A model generated the notes under the pieces. That model was not told the origin of the DNA. It ran no database searches and was given only the letters and a program-made list of their open reading frames with translations. 39,298 bases of DNA, taken from contig JAEOSP010000434.1 of the NCBI GenBank assembly GCA_016840305.1, forward strand, positions 1-39,298. The letters run 5' to 3'. The stretch is from Candidatus Hodarchaeota archaeon (lineage in GTDB: Archaea > Asgardarchaeota > Heimdallarchaeia > Hodarchaeales > Hodarchaeaceae). Made by a program: the position numbers and the translations under genes. Shown piece by piece: positions 25,374 through 32,993 of this stretch (position 1 is its first letter; every line of letters begins with the position of its first letter).

Positions 25374-26366
25374 ATGTTCATCAATCACATCTTTGAGATT
25401 GAATGGAAGGCCCAACATCTTTTACATGATTATAATCAACAAGGGCCTCTGATTCAGTTAATAAGTGATGAATTTTCGACTAATAATACAAATCTACTCG
25501 TCGTACAGGGCTCTTTTGACCCTCCTCTTATATCTCATGAGGAATTAATACATGAAGCAATTAAAGTATTCCGAAAATCTATTTCAAAAAGAAATATTGT
25601 TCTATTATTACTTTTTTCTCTCTCTCACGTAGAAAAACAAATAGATATTCAGAAAAATTCTTTATTAGGGTATCGGGTTCTAATGGTGAAGGAATTACTT
25701 AGTTTTATTAGTAGCGAAGAAAAAATTCCTTTTATGCTAGGAATTTCTAATGTTGGTCGCTATTATGAGCTTACATCAGGAATTAACCGAAAATTCCCAA
25801 ACCTTTCATCTATCAATTATATTGTGGGAACAGATGTATTCGCAAAAATATTCAATCCTACATATTACGAGAAACAGTTAGAAGAAGTTCTTACAGATAT
25901 TTTTAGATCGAACTATATTGTAGCTGGAAGAGGGGATAATGCATCAGCAGATGATTTTGATTTATTCCTTAACTCGGTAAATATTCCTTCTGAGTTTTTG
26001 AAGCAAATATTTTTCATTAACCTCTCACCTAACATCCGATATGAGAGTTCTACAAATGTTCGTAAACAGCTATCAATCGATCAGAACTCCAAAATTGCCT
26101 CTGTTCCTCGAAATGTCATGTCATTCCTCAGGGACAATCATCTCTATTCAAAAGAACTAGAAATATTAATTCCTGAATTCATTGTGCAAACTACAACAAA
26201 ATTAGCTATCAACAATGGACTAAGTCAAGAAAAGTGTTTGAAGTTCATTCATAAATTAATTCAGGAAGTTAAAGACAAAAAAGAATTTAGAAACCGAGTT
26301 ATAGAAGAATTTCACAATGGTAATTTTCAAGTATTAGAGGATAGGATCCAAGAATGGTTGAAATAA
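25374..26366 (+). CDS. NadD-like nucleotidyltransferase with extra C-terminal domain
   Basis: A 330-residue member of the HIGH-type nucleotidyltransferase superfamily. LLVVQGSFDPPLISHEELI (about 40-58) corresponds to the G.FDPPH.GH nucleotide-binding motif, here with ISH for the second histidine. A later NIRYESSTNVRKQL gives the SST.IR motif, and VPRNVMSFLRDNHLY is the usual end of nicotinate/nicotinamide mononucleotide adenylyltransferases. About 75 further residues form a mainly helical domain of unknown role. The next gene, a CinA-C/PncC-like protein, overlaps it by 13 bases, so both are likely to act in pyridine nucleotide metabolism. The exact substrate is not fixed by sequence, and the 330-residue length exceeds bacterial NadD. 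Confidence 0.75.
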   Translation: MFINHIFEIEWKAQHLLHDYNQQGPLIQLISDEFSTNNTNLLVVQGSFDPPLISHEELIHEAIKVFRKSISKRNIVLLLLFSLSHVEKQIDIQKNSLLGYRVLMVKELLSFISSEEKIPFMLGISNVGRYYELTSGINRKFPNLSSINYIVGTDVFAKIFNPTYYEKQLEEVLTDIFRSNYIVAGRGDNASADDFDLFLNSVNIPSEFLKQIFFINLSPNIRYESSTNVRKQLSIDQNSKIASVPRNVMSFLRDNHLYSKELEILIPEFIVQTTTKLAINNGLSQEKCLKFIHKLIQEVKDKKEFRNRVIEEFHNGNFQVLEDRIQEWLK

Positions 26367-26962
26367 AATTTCTAGTAGAGATAAGAGATCGATTAAAGGA
26401 TAAAGATCTTGGATCGAAAAATTATAGTGAAGGTTATTTTTACCTTCATCAATTTTGTCAAGCATTTATTCTCCCTGAATTGATTAAAAAGGGAGCTACT
26501 ATATCTGTAGTTGAATTAACTACATGTGGTTTGTTAACTGATATTCTAACAGGTGCAAGTGGCGCTTCCAGCTATTTCTTGTTAGGAGTAATTCCTTATA
26601 GCTCTGATATGAAAGTGAAACTTGGAATTCCTCTTGAACTTTTATCACATAAAGGTTCAGGAACGGTTTCAACACCCACAGCTATAGCATTAGCTCAACA
26701 AGTTAGAATTCATTCAAAATCTATCATTGGGTTGGCAGAGACTGGAATGCTTCCAGCAGAACTTGAAAAGCGACGAACTCAGAAAAAAGCAGGTGAAGTT
26801 CATCTAGCTATTGATACCGAAACTGCTAGTATAAATAAAAAGCTGGTTGTTCAGCGGAATCTACCAAGAGTCATTATGAGGCAAGCTATCGCTTTCGAAG
26901 TTCTTAAGACACTAGAAACTTTTCTTTGTTCAGAAAATTTGCCAAAAAGCGAGGACTTATAA
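26354..26962 (+). CDS. CinA C-terminal / PncC-like protein with altered active site
   Basis: A 202-residue protein with the CinA-C fold. ISVVELTTCGLLTDILTGASGASSYFLLGVIPYSSDMKVKLG (about 50-91) matches SVAESCTGGLLA..LT..PGAS.YF.GGV..YSN..K...LG of NMN deamidases. The catalytic serine position in ESCTGG is Leu55 here (ELTTCG), while the Tyr and Lys (K87) of the second motif are kept. The TGIAGPGG loop is also changed, to TGMLPAELEKRR. It may be inactive as a deamidase or use another residue. Its ATG lies inside the NadD-like gene, giving translational coupling. It is a stand-alone domain, without the CinA N-terminal molybdopterin-binding-like part. Confidence 0.75.
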   Translation: MVEIKFLVEIRDRLKDKDLGSKNYSEGYFYLHQFCQAFILPELIKKGATISVVELTTCGLLTDILTGASGASSYFLLGVIPYSSDMKVKLGIPLELLSHKGSGTVSTPTAIALAQQVRIHSKSIIGLAETGMLPAELEKRRTQKKAGEVHLAIDTETASINKKLVVQRNLPRVIMRQAIAFEVLKTLETFLCSENLPKSEDL

Positions 26963-27070
26963 GAGTCTAGAGGAGTTTCATCAAATACCTGATAATCTGA
27001 TTGCAATGGATGTATTCTCCCCTTCTTAAAGGTTATTTTGGAAAAAAATTAACTGAGGTGAATTAGTGCT

Positions 27071-27154
27071 ATGATGAAGAAAGTAAAAATAATGAGAGTT
27101 TGTCTAACTGTCTTTAATTGCACACGAACCCAGGTTAATGTCGTTAAAAGATAG
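27071..27154 (+). CDS. Possible 27-residue basic peptide gene
   Basis: A frame encoding MMKKVKIMRVCLTVFNCTR and eight more residues, with two cysteines and a basic character. It has a textbook GAGGTGA ribosome binding site (27055-27061) nine bases before the ATG, and its stop codon lies inside a hairpin followed by a T-run. That combination is more than chance usually offers, but the frame is short and no homologue can be checked here. Confidence 0.3.
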   Translation: MMKKVKIMRVCLTVFNCTRTQVNVVKR

Positions 27155-27186
27155 TGCACGTCTTTTTAACTGTTTATCTTTTTTTT
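27143..27186 (+). terminator. Hairpin plus T-run terminator
   Basis: GTTAAAAGA (27143-27151) pairs with TCTTTTTAAC (27161-27170), one base bulged. A TC then eight T follow at 27177-27186. This ends either the tiny gene it overlaps or the NadD-like/CinA-like transcript. Confidence 0.5.
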
Positions 27187-27395
27187 ATGTAGTAAAAGAC
27201 AGCTAGACTTACTCTCTCCCCTAAATTAGTTAGTTATTATAACCATGTACCTAATATGTGGATTCACATACTCCACTAAAAGTAAATTAACCTTTAATGG
27301 TTTTAATATGATTACATAGCCCAAATTAGTAATTGATCATTGATTAACTAGTGGAAACTCTATTGTATAGCATTTCTTACTTTTTAACAAATATA

Positions 27396-27404
27396 TTTAT
27401 AAAT
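27396..27404 (+). promoter_or_regulatory. TATA box for the RIO kinase gene
   Basis: TTTATAAAT within an AT-rich ATATATTTATAAATTT. A start site near 27426 would give a leader of about 80 bases carrying the short MNFHLIGE frame. Confidence 0.4.
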
Positions 27405-27507
27405 TTAATGTTTTTTCAGTCTTTTTACATCCTTTGAAGTAAAATTTAAGGAATTAATTAAAATTGAAGGTTGTAAATGAATTTTCACCTGATTGGAGAG
27501 TAATTAA

Positions 27508-28464
27508 CTGAGTACAGATCATAATCAAAGAACAGGCTTTGGTCGTTACGGAAAAACTGTTCATCACCGAGAAGAAATAAGAGGTAAACATATTACAAAG
27601 AGAGAATTAAGAGAAGTGACAGTGGCTGATGCAAAAAATCAACTACTATCAACGGGAAAAGTCAAACGAGTTCACGCCGTTATCGGTGGAGGAAAGGAAG
27701 CAACGGTTCTTCTGGCAGAAAATGTTTCTGGTGAGTTCTTATGTGCTAAAGTATTCAGGTATTTTACTAGCACGATTAAAAAAAGGCTTCGGGGGACTGC
27801 ACATATACTAGCTAGTGATATGGCGATGCTTGCTGCAAAACAGGAATATTGGAATCTTTTTGAGATGGTTAAGTATTCTTCTGTTCCTAAACCTCTTGAT
27901 TTAGTAGAAAATATCATTCTTATGGAGTTTATATCTGATGGATCTTCATCATCAATGGTTCCAGCTCCGTTAATACGTGATGTTGATTTAACCCCATTTG
28001 ACCCAGAGGAAGTTCTTTATACATCCATAGATATTTTAGCTCAAATTTTCTTGAGAGCAAGAATGATACACGGTGATTATTCAGAACATAATTTAATGAT
28101 TCAACCAAATAGTGGAAAATTGTACACTATGGATGTTTCACAATCTGTAGAGTATAATATAAAAACTTTTGTCAACACAGGTGTACGAATTCGAATCGAC
28201 CGTGCAATGCACATGCTTGAAACAGATATTAATAATATAAATCAGTTTTTCAAACGAATTTATCGCATTGGGGTTGACACTGAAGAGATTATCCAAAATA
28301 TCAAGGAGGAACTCCCATCTAAGTTACAAAAGTATCTTTCAGAACGAACTATGGAAATTTATCCTGGAGAATTAATACCTAGTGAGTCATTTAGTGGTAA
28401 AAATCAATATAGAAATCGGATAGTTGAGGAGAGAACTGGTTCGATGCGTCAAACACCCAAATGA
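27508..28464 (+). CDS. RIO-type atypical serine/threonine kinase
   Basis: RIO1-like kinase or ATPase, in this family linked to small-subunit ribosome maturation. From the GTG at 27616, landmarks are the P-loop VIGGGKEATVL (K27), phosphate-binding CAKVFR (K45), hinge ILMEFI with APLI, the catalytic HGDYSEHNLMI (D154, N159) and metal-binding TMDVSQSV (D173), then TDINNINQFFKR. Compared with RIO1, the STGKE loop reads GGGKE, and the segment after DVSQSV has a longer insertion. The start is uncertain. The frame is open for 36 further codons to an in-frame stop at 27505, with no ATG, GTG or TTG; CTG 27508 sits 7 bases after GGAGAG (27495-27500) and is chosen here (318 residues). GTG 27616 gives 282 residues and still covers the whole domain. 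Confidence 0.88.
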   Translation: MSTDHNQRTGFGRYGKTVHHREEIRGKHITKRELREVTVADAKNQLLSTGKVKRVHAVIGGGKEATVLLAENVSGEFLCAKVFRYFTSTIKKRLRGTAHILASDMAMLAAKQEYWNLFEMVKYSSVPKPLDLVENIILMEFISDGSSSSMVPAPLIRDVDLTPFDPEEVLYTSIDILAQIFLRARMIHGDYSEHNLMIQPNSGKLYTMDVSQSVEYNIKTFVNTGVRIRIDRAMHMLETDINNINQFFKRIYRIGVDTEEIIQNIKEELPSKLQKYLSERTMEIYPGELIPSESFSGKNQYRNRIVEERTGSMRQTPK

Positions 28465-28657
28465 TCAATAAATACTTATAAAAGAATTGAGGAGGATAGC
28501 TGGGGTTTCTCTTTCATTTCTGAAAAAATGAAAATTCGAATTAATAATCCTTTTAAGATTAAATGTTCATGTAATTAAGAAATATCGAGCCAAAAACTCG
28601 AGACTTAGTAATGTAATTTGAATATGAAAAATTGACCAAACTGGACGTCCTCAAAAA

Positions 28658-28876
28658 ATGGAAAATTTCCAGGAAATAGCTAAGAAATTAAAAAGATCTG
28701 TTGAGGAACAGAGGCGAAAAAAAGCAGATATCCCAGTAGAGACACAACTGAAAATCATGAGACGGGAACGGGAAAGACAGGCTGAAATCGATCAAGAATA
28801 TCGGAAAAGAAAGGAACAAGCTGCATTAGACCTTCTCCGTGGAATGGAAGAACTCAGAGAGCAGAAAGATAAGTAA
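28658..28876 (+). CDS. Small highly charged helical protein
   Basis: A 72-residue protein made almost entirely of charged residues in a continuous predicted helix (EEQRRKKAD, RRERERQAEIDQEYRKRKEQ, LLRGMEELREQKDK). Likely a coiled coil or nucleic-acid-associated helix. No recognised family. The ribosome binding site is weak. A T-run terminator follows about 60 bases downstream, and the frame is free of stops with a plausible ATG, so it is probably a real single gene between the kinase and subtilase genes. Confidence 0.5.
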   Translation: MENFQEIAKKLKRSVEEQRRKKADIPVETQLKIMRRERERQAEIDQEYRKRKEQAALDLLRGMEELREQKDK

Positions 28877-28934
28877 ATTTCTTATTACCAGTTATTCTGA
28901 ATTTAAATACCCCTCACTCGTATTTATATTATTA

Positions 28935-28942
28935 TTTTTTTT
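28935..28942 (+). terminator. T-run terminator
   Basis: Eight consecutive T about 60 bases after the stop of the small charged protein gene, in the 256-base gap before the subtilase. Confidence 0.4.
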
Positions 28943-29132
28943 CCATCTTGCACGTGATAACTGTTCTTTTACCACATAACAGAACGGTCAGTACGCTTTA
29001 TTCATAGATGTAATATTATCATCTGTATTGTGACTTCGGTACCACAAAGCAAAAAAAAAGATTTACTTTTGTTATCTCAGTGTCATCTAGGATTGTTTAC
29101 TAGAATATTCTCACAATGAGTTTGGCGAAAAT

Positions 29133-32100
29133 ATGAAAAATATTAAGTCTAGGTTTAGAAAAGTAATTTCAAGCATACTATTCATTACAATACTGCTATT
29201 TCCAATGCCAATCAGTATTTCTTCTTCTTCCGTAGATACGATAGAATCACCAAAAATCCCCAGTCCCTTTCCATGGAATGAAGAATCACTTGAGCAGTAT
29301 TTATTTTCATATCAAAATGGGGAAGAAACACAGATTAAAGAGCTCTTTTCAGATTTGTTGCACAAAGATCCATCTTTTTTCCAGAATCTAAATATTGCAA
29401 TGATTTCGTTGACCCAGGAAGAATCATCTCTACTGAAGCATCAGAATAGTATTCTTTCATCTCGATTACATAAATCCAAGCAATTTCAATTCTTACCTTC
29501 AACAGATGATTTATTACCAGAGAGAATATCAAATATCAAACAGTCCTATATTGAACAACCTTCATCTATTGTAAATGCTTCTGGTAGTTACGAAAACGGT
29601 TTTGATGGTGAAGGTGTTAAAATAGCAATTTTAGATTCAGGAATTGATAAATCCCATCCAGATTTTCCCTCCATCTGGTACGAAGAATCATTTGTAACAG
29701 AAGAATATGGTTACTCATCTAATGAAAGCGAAATGGATCTGCATGGTCACGGAACTCATGTAGCAGGGATTGCAGCAGGTTCAGGTGAAAAATATCCTGG
29801 GGTTGCATATAATGCTCAGCTTGTGAATTTAAAGGTTGCTGATATGTTTGGAGGTTCAACGGAGGCAGGTTTAATTGCAGCTATCAACAAATCAATAGAA
29901 AAAAGTGTTGACGTTATTTCGATATCTTTAGGTTTTGATCTCTCAACTCCATTTGACTCAGAAGACATTTTAACTCGTGCAGTCAATTCAGCTGTGGATC
30001 AGGAAATTACTGTGGTAGTTTCTGCAGGAAATGAAGCTACTGAACCTGTGCCATATACAACGATTGGTTCACCAGCTTCCGCGTCAAAAGCAATTACAGT
30101 AGGTGCATCAAATGGGAGCAAGAACGTGGTTTCCTTTTCAAGCCAAGGTCCTTCTTTGGATTTTCGAGTGGATCCTGATATTGTAGCACCTGGTTATCAG
30201 ATAGTTGGCCCTCTTGCCTCAGGTGGAGTATTGGATAAAGCATACAATGCTCTTATCGGGATTTCCATTCAGGACTATATCATTCTATCTGGAACGTCTA
30301 TGGCAGCTCCTGTGGTTAGTGGAGCGGTTGCTTTACTTAAACAACAATTTCCTGATGCTTCCCCCCATGCTTTAAGGGCTGCACTCCTTGAGTCTGCTAC
30401 TGATCTCGGGGAAAATGAATCCATATATACCCAAGGAAGCGGGTTGATTAATGTAGGAAAAGCTGGAGATCTCCTTAGTCAGTCAAAAACGAGTTCGGGG
30501 TACGAATTGATTACCTCGCTACCGAGAGCGAGTGATAAACCAATCGAATTCTTTCAACCATTAGTATTTCCTGGTGATAAATCCGAGTTACGCTTATCTT
30601 TTGTAACTGGAGCAGAAGGAACAATTACATGGGAGGTGAATGAATCATTGGATCCATTTATTAAGTTTGATTCTACTCTAACGGTTTTAAGTTCTGCAGA
30701 CTATTTTGAAAAGGAAATCCTTCTAGATATACCTCTCAATATACCTTTAGGAGATTATTCGGGATACATTCGCTATACCGCTTTCGGAAAAAGTTACGAT
30801 CTTATAATTGAATTCTCAGTTCAAAAACCCCAATCAACAGTTTATTGGGATTCATACCATACAGGAAGAGATGATTCAATTTTCTACAATTATAGAAATC
30901 TGAATGAGATTCTACAAGGATCTTCATATTTTTATGATATAAATGATTATTTTACAACTATTTCAGTAGAGATGCTGTCTCAAAGCGATATTTTGGTGTT
31001 AACAGATTTGGAACATACTATGAGTGAGGAAGAAATTACTATTATCAAGGATTTTCATGAAAATAATGGATCTATTTTATTACTAACGTCTTACTATCCC
31101 TATTATAACCCTGATACCTATATTAAATTGATTTCTTCACTCAATTTGCCTATAGATCTGACAAATCAAACACCTCTTATTGACTATATTGATAATGGAC
31201 GAGAACGAGAAACAAAGGATCCAATTCTTAACAAAGACTCTTTTACTTGGGATGAGAACAGTCCTTTCTTCGATGATGTTGATGGTCTCCCTTCTCTGGA
31301 TGGAACCGCTTTTACAGGTAATCTTAGTGACCCAACTCTTATACATTATCTAAGATATGGCTCTGAATTACTTCTAGCAGGAATTGAACCTGAAAATAGA
31401 GGGAAAATCCTTGTTCTTGGAAGTGAAAAATGGCTTGCTCCCTCATTTCTATCCAAAAATTCAGGACAGATATTTATCGCAAGTATACTTGAATGGTTAA
31501 CACCAGAACGTCCTAGTACAAATCTTGCGGTAAATTTCAACACTAGTTCTGTTGAAATCGCCTTATATTCCTCACAAGTGAAGGATTATCCCTTTTCAAT
31601 TACCTTTGAAAATGGAACCACAGTTAGTGGATACGAAATTACCTATAATTCATCAATAGGATTTAATTATCTTAACTTAACTCTAAATGGGTCATCTCTT
31701 GGGAAGATAAGAATAAACTTTGAAACAAGCGAGTTTCTTAAGTCAATATACTTCAATTTCACAAATCCTTCTAACTTCCCGAGTATTCAAAATATAGAAG
31801 TCGTTCCGAGATCAACCGATGAAATAGTGGAACCATCTTGGGCAGATGCCAATTTGAAATATTTGAATAAAGCCCTTGAAGTGAATATTAATCATACGGC
31901 TTCATCATCTGTTTTCGCAAAATTAATCGTTTCAAGTCATACTGAAAAAACTCTAGGCGTACTTGTACCACCAATCGATTCTATTACCAGTTACACAAAT
32001 GAAACTGATTTTCTCAATCTTTCCAACTCTCAAAAGAGTGTTACATGGGAATTGTCAAATGATTGTCCTAATGGCTATTATTCATATGAAATTCAAGTTT

Positions 32101-32843
32101 GGTGGAATAGTAGTTTTGGCTTTCACTCAATTATATATTCTGAAAGAGGCTTTATTTACGTTCCAGATAATGAACCAGTTTTATTAACTTCAGAAAGTAC
32201 TGTAGGAGGAACAACAATAGATGAACATCAGGAAATGACTGGAATATCAATTTGGGATCCAGATCAAGACATTGAAATAATCTTGCACGTTTCTGACAAT
32301 AAGGGGATGGAGAGTGGAGAAGCTTATTTTCAATTACTGCATTATTACTTATATGCAGCAGATCGGACGATTCTTAGCTCATCAGTAATTAATCAGTCTA
32401 TTTACAATGATACAGTCTTTATTGGTCGGTTTGATGTCCCTGATGAACCAATTCCTTTGCTAGATGAAGAAGAATATCAAGTACAAATTGCTTATGAAAT
32501 ATTCGTGTTTCTTTTCTTTATTCGTGATTCTCAAGGTAATTATATTGTAGAGTCAGTTTTTTTCACCATCAATGATTCACTTTCTTTAGATTTTAATATA
32601 TTAATTGTCTTTGGGGTGTTATTAATTGGTATCATTGGTTTGATAATATTCTTTGTAAGAAGGAGTAGTCGTAATCAGATTGATCCATATTCCTATGGAT
32701 ATTCGGTATCACAACCTAGGACACCAGTTACCACGGAAACAGGTTCAGCTCGTACCAAATTCTGCATTCATTGTGGAGAGAAAATACCATGGTTAGCATC
32801 ATTTTGTAGTCATTGTGGAAAAAATGTTGATTTTAAACAATGA
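29133..32843 (+). CDS. Large secreted, membrane-anchored subtilase with cytosolic zinc ribbon
   Basis: A 1236-residue S8 serine protease. A signal peptide (basic start, hydrophobic 12-30) precedes a propeptide-like region to about 140. The triad is complete: AILDSG D168, HGHGTHVAG H206, SGTSMAAP S389, with the oxyanion asparagine N300 in VVSAGN. Past the protease lie beta-rich segments, and a Rossmann/GATase-like region about 600-790 (SDILVLTDLEHTMSEEEIT, SILLLTSY, GKILVLGSEKWL) as in archaeal surface proteases. Many N-x-S/T sites suggest an extracellular position. One membrane helix (about 1152-1176) is followed by RRSSR and a tail ending in a zinc ribbon, CIHCGEK...FCSHCGK (C1211, C1214, C1225, C1228), which should be inside the cell. 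No clear ribosome binding site; a six-codon frame from 29116 ends overlapping the ATG. Confidence 0.9.
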   Translation: MKNIKSRFRKVISSILFITILLFPMPISISSSSVDTIESPKIPSPFPWNEESLEQYLFSYQNGEETQIKELFSDLLHKDPSFFQNLNIAMISLTQEESSLLKHQNSILSSRLHKSKQFQFLPSTDDLLPERISNIKQSYIEQPSSIVNASGSYENGFDGEGVKIAILDSGIDKSHPDFPSIWYEESFVTEEYGYSSNESEMDLHGHGTHVAGIAAGSGEKYPGVAYNAQLVNLKVADMFGGSTEAGLIAAINKSIEKSVDVISISLGFDLSTPFDSEDILTRAVNSAVDQEITVVVSAGNEATEPVPYTTIGSPASASKAITVGASNGSKNVVSFSSQGPSLDFRVDPDIVAPGYQIVGPLASGGVLDKAYNALIGISIQDYIILSGTSMAAPVVSGAVALLKQQFPDASPHALRAALLESATDLGENESIYTQGSGLINVGKAGDLLSQSKTSSGYELITSLPRASDKPIEFFQPLVFPGDKSELRLSFVTGAEGTITWEVNESLDPFIKFDSTLTVLSSADYFEKEILLDIPLNIPLGDYSGYIRYTAFGKSYDLIIEFSVQKPQSTVYWDSYHTGRDDSIFYNYRNLNEILQGSSYFYDINDYFTTISVEMLSQSDILVLTDLEHTMSEEEITIIKDFHENNGSILLLTSYYPYYNPDTYIKLISSLNLPIDLTNQTPLIDYIDNGRERETKDPILNKDSFTWDENSPFFDDVDGLPSLDGTAFTGNLSDPTLIHYLRYGSELLLAGIEPENRGKILVLGSEKWLAPSFLSKNSGQIFIASILEWLTPERPSTNLAVNFNTSSVEIALYSSQVKDYPFSITFENGTTVSGYEITYNSSIGFNYLNLTLNGSSLGKIRINFETSEFLKSIYFNFTNPSNFPSIQNIEVVPRSTDEIVEPSWADANLKYLNKALEVNINHTASSSVFAKLIVSSHTEKTLGVLVPPIDSITSYTNETDFLNLSNSQKSVTWELSNDCPNGYYSYEIQVWWNSSFGFHSIIYSERGFIYVPDNEPVLLTSESTVGGTTIDEHQEMTGISIWDPDQDIEIILHVSDNKGMESGEAYFQLLHYYLYAADRTILSSSVINQSIYNDTVFIGRFDVPDEPIPLLDEEEYQVQIAYEIFVFLFFIRDSQGNYIVESVFFTINDSLSLDFNILIVFGVLLIGIIGLIIFFVRRSSRNQIDPYSYGYSVSQPRTPVTTETGSARTKFCIHCGEKIPWLASFCSHCGKNVDFKQ

Positions 32844-32857
32844 TTATTGCAGGTAGC

Positions 32858-32878
32858 TCAAACTGAATTTCAGTTTGA
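32858..32878. terminator. Perfect palindrome between convergent genes
   Basis: A 21-base palindrome about one central T, foldable as an 8-base stem (TCAAACTG/CAGTTTGA) with an AATTT loop. It begins 15 bases past the subtilase stop and lies before the convergent helicase stop, so it could serve as a two-way terminator. T-rich sequence follows on the plus strand. Confidence 0.45.
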
Positions 32879-32993
32879 AATTAGTTTAGATTATTTCTCT
32901 CTCAAAGCACTTGGGAAATATATTTTCCCCCTTCTCCCAAGTAACTAGTATTCAATCTTGTTTATGCATAATTACAAGATTTATCGATATTGC

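Larger units (their letters stand above)
26963..27507. other. Long intergenic region
   Basis: This 545-base stretch holds no long frame. It contains a possible 27-codon gene (27071-27154), a hairpin with T-run terminator (27143-27186), a small perfect stem TATGTG/CACATA at about 27255-27270, the TATA box of the RIO kinase gene, and an eight-codon frame MNFHLIGE (27477-27503) preceded by GAAGG that ends just before the RIO kinase start. I see no tRNA, and no cloverleaf or T-arm consensus. Confidence 0.6.

Noticed and set aside
26963..27507. tRNA or other structured RNA gene in the large gap
   Set aside because: No T-arm consensus or cloverleaf pairing found; only simple hairpins and a terminator.
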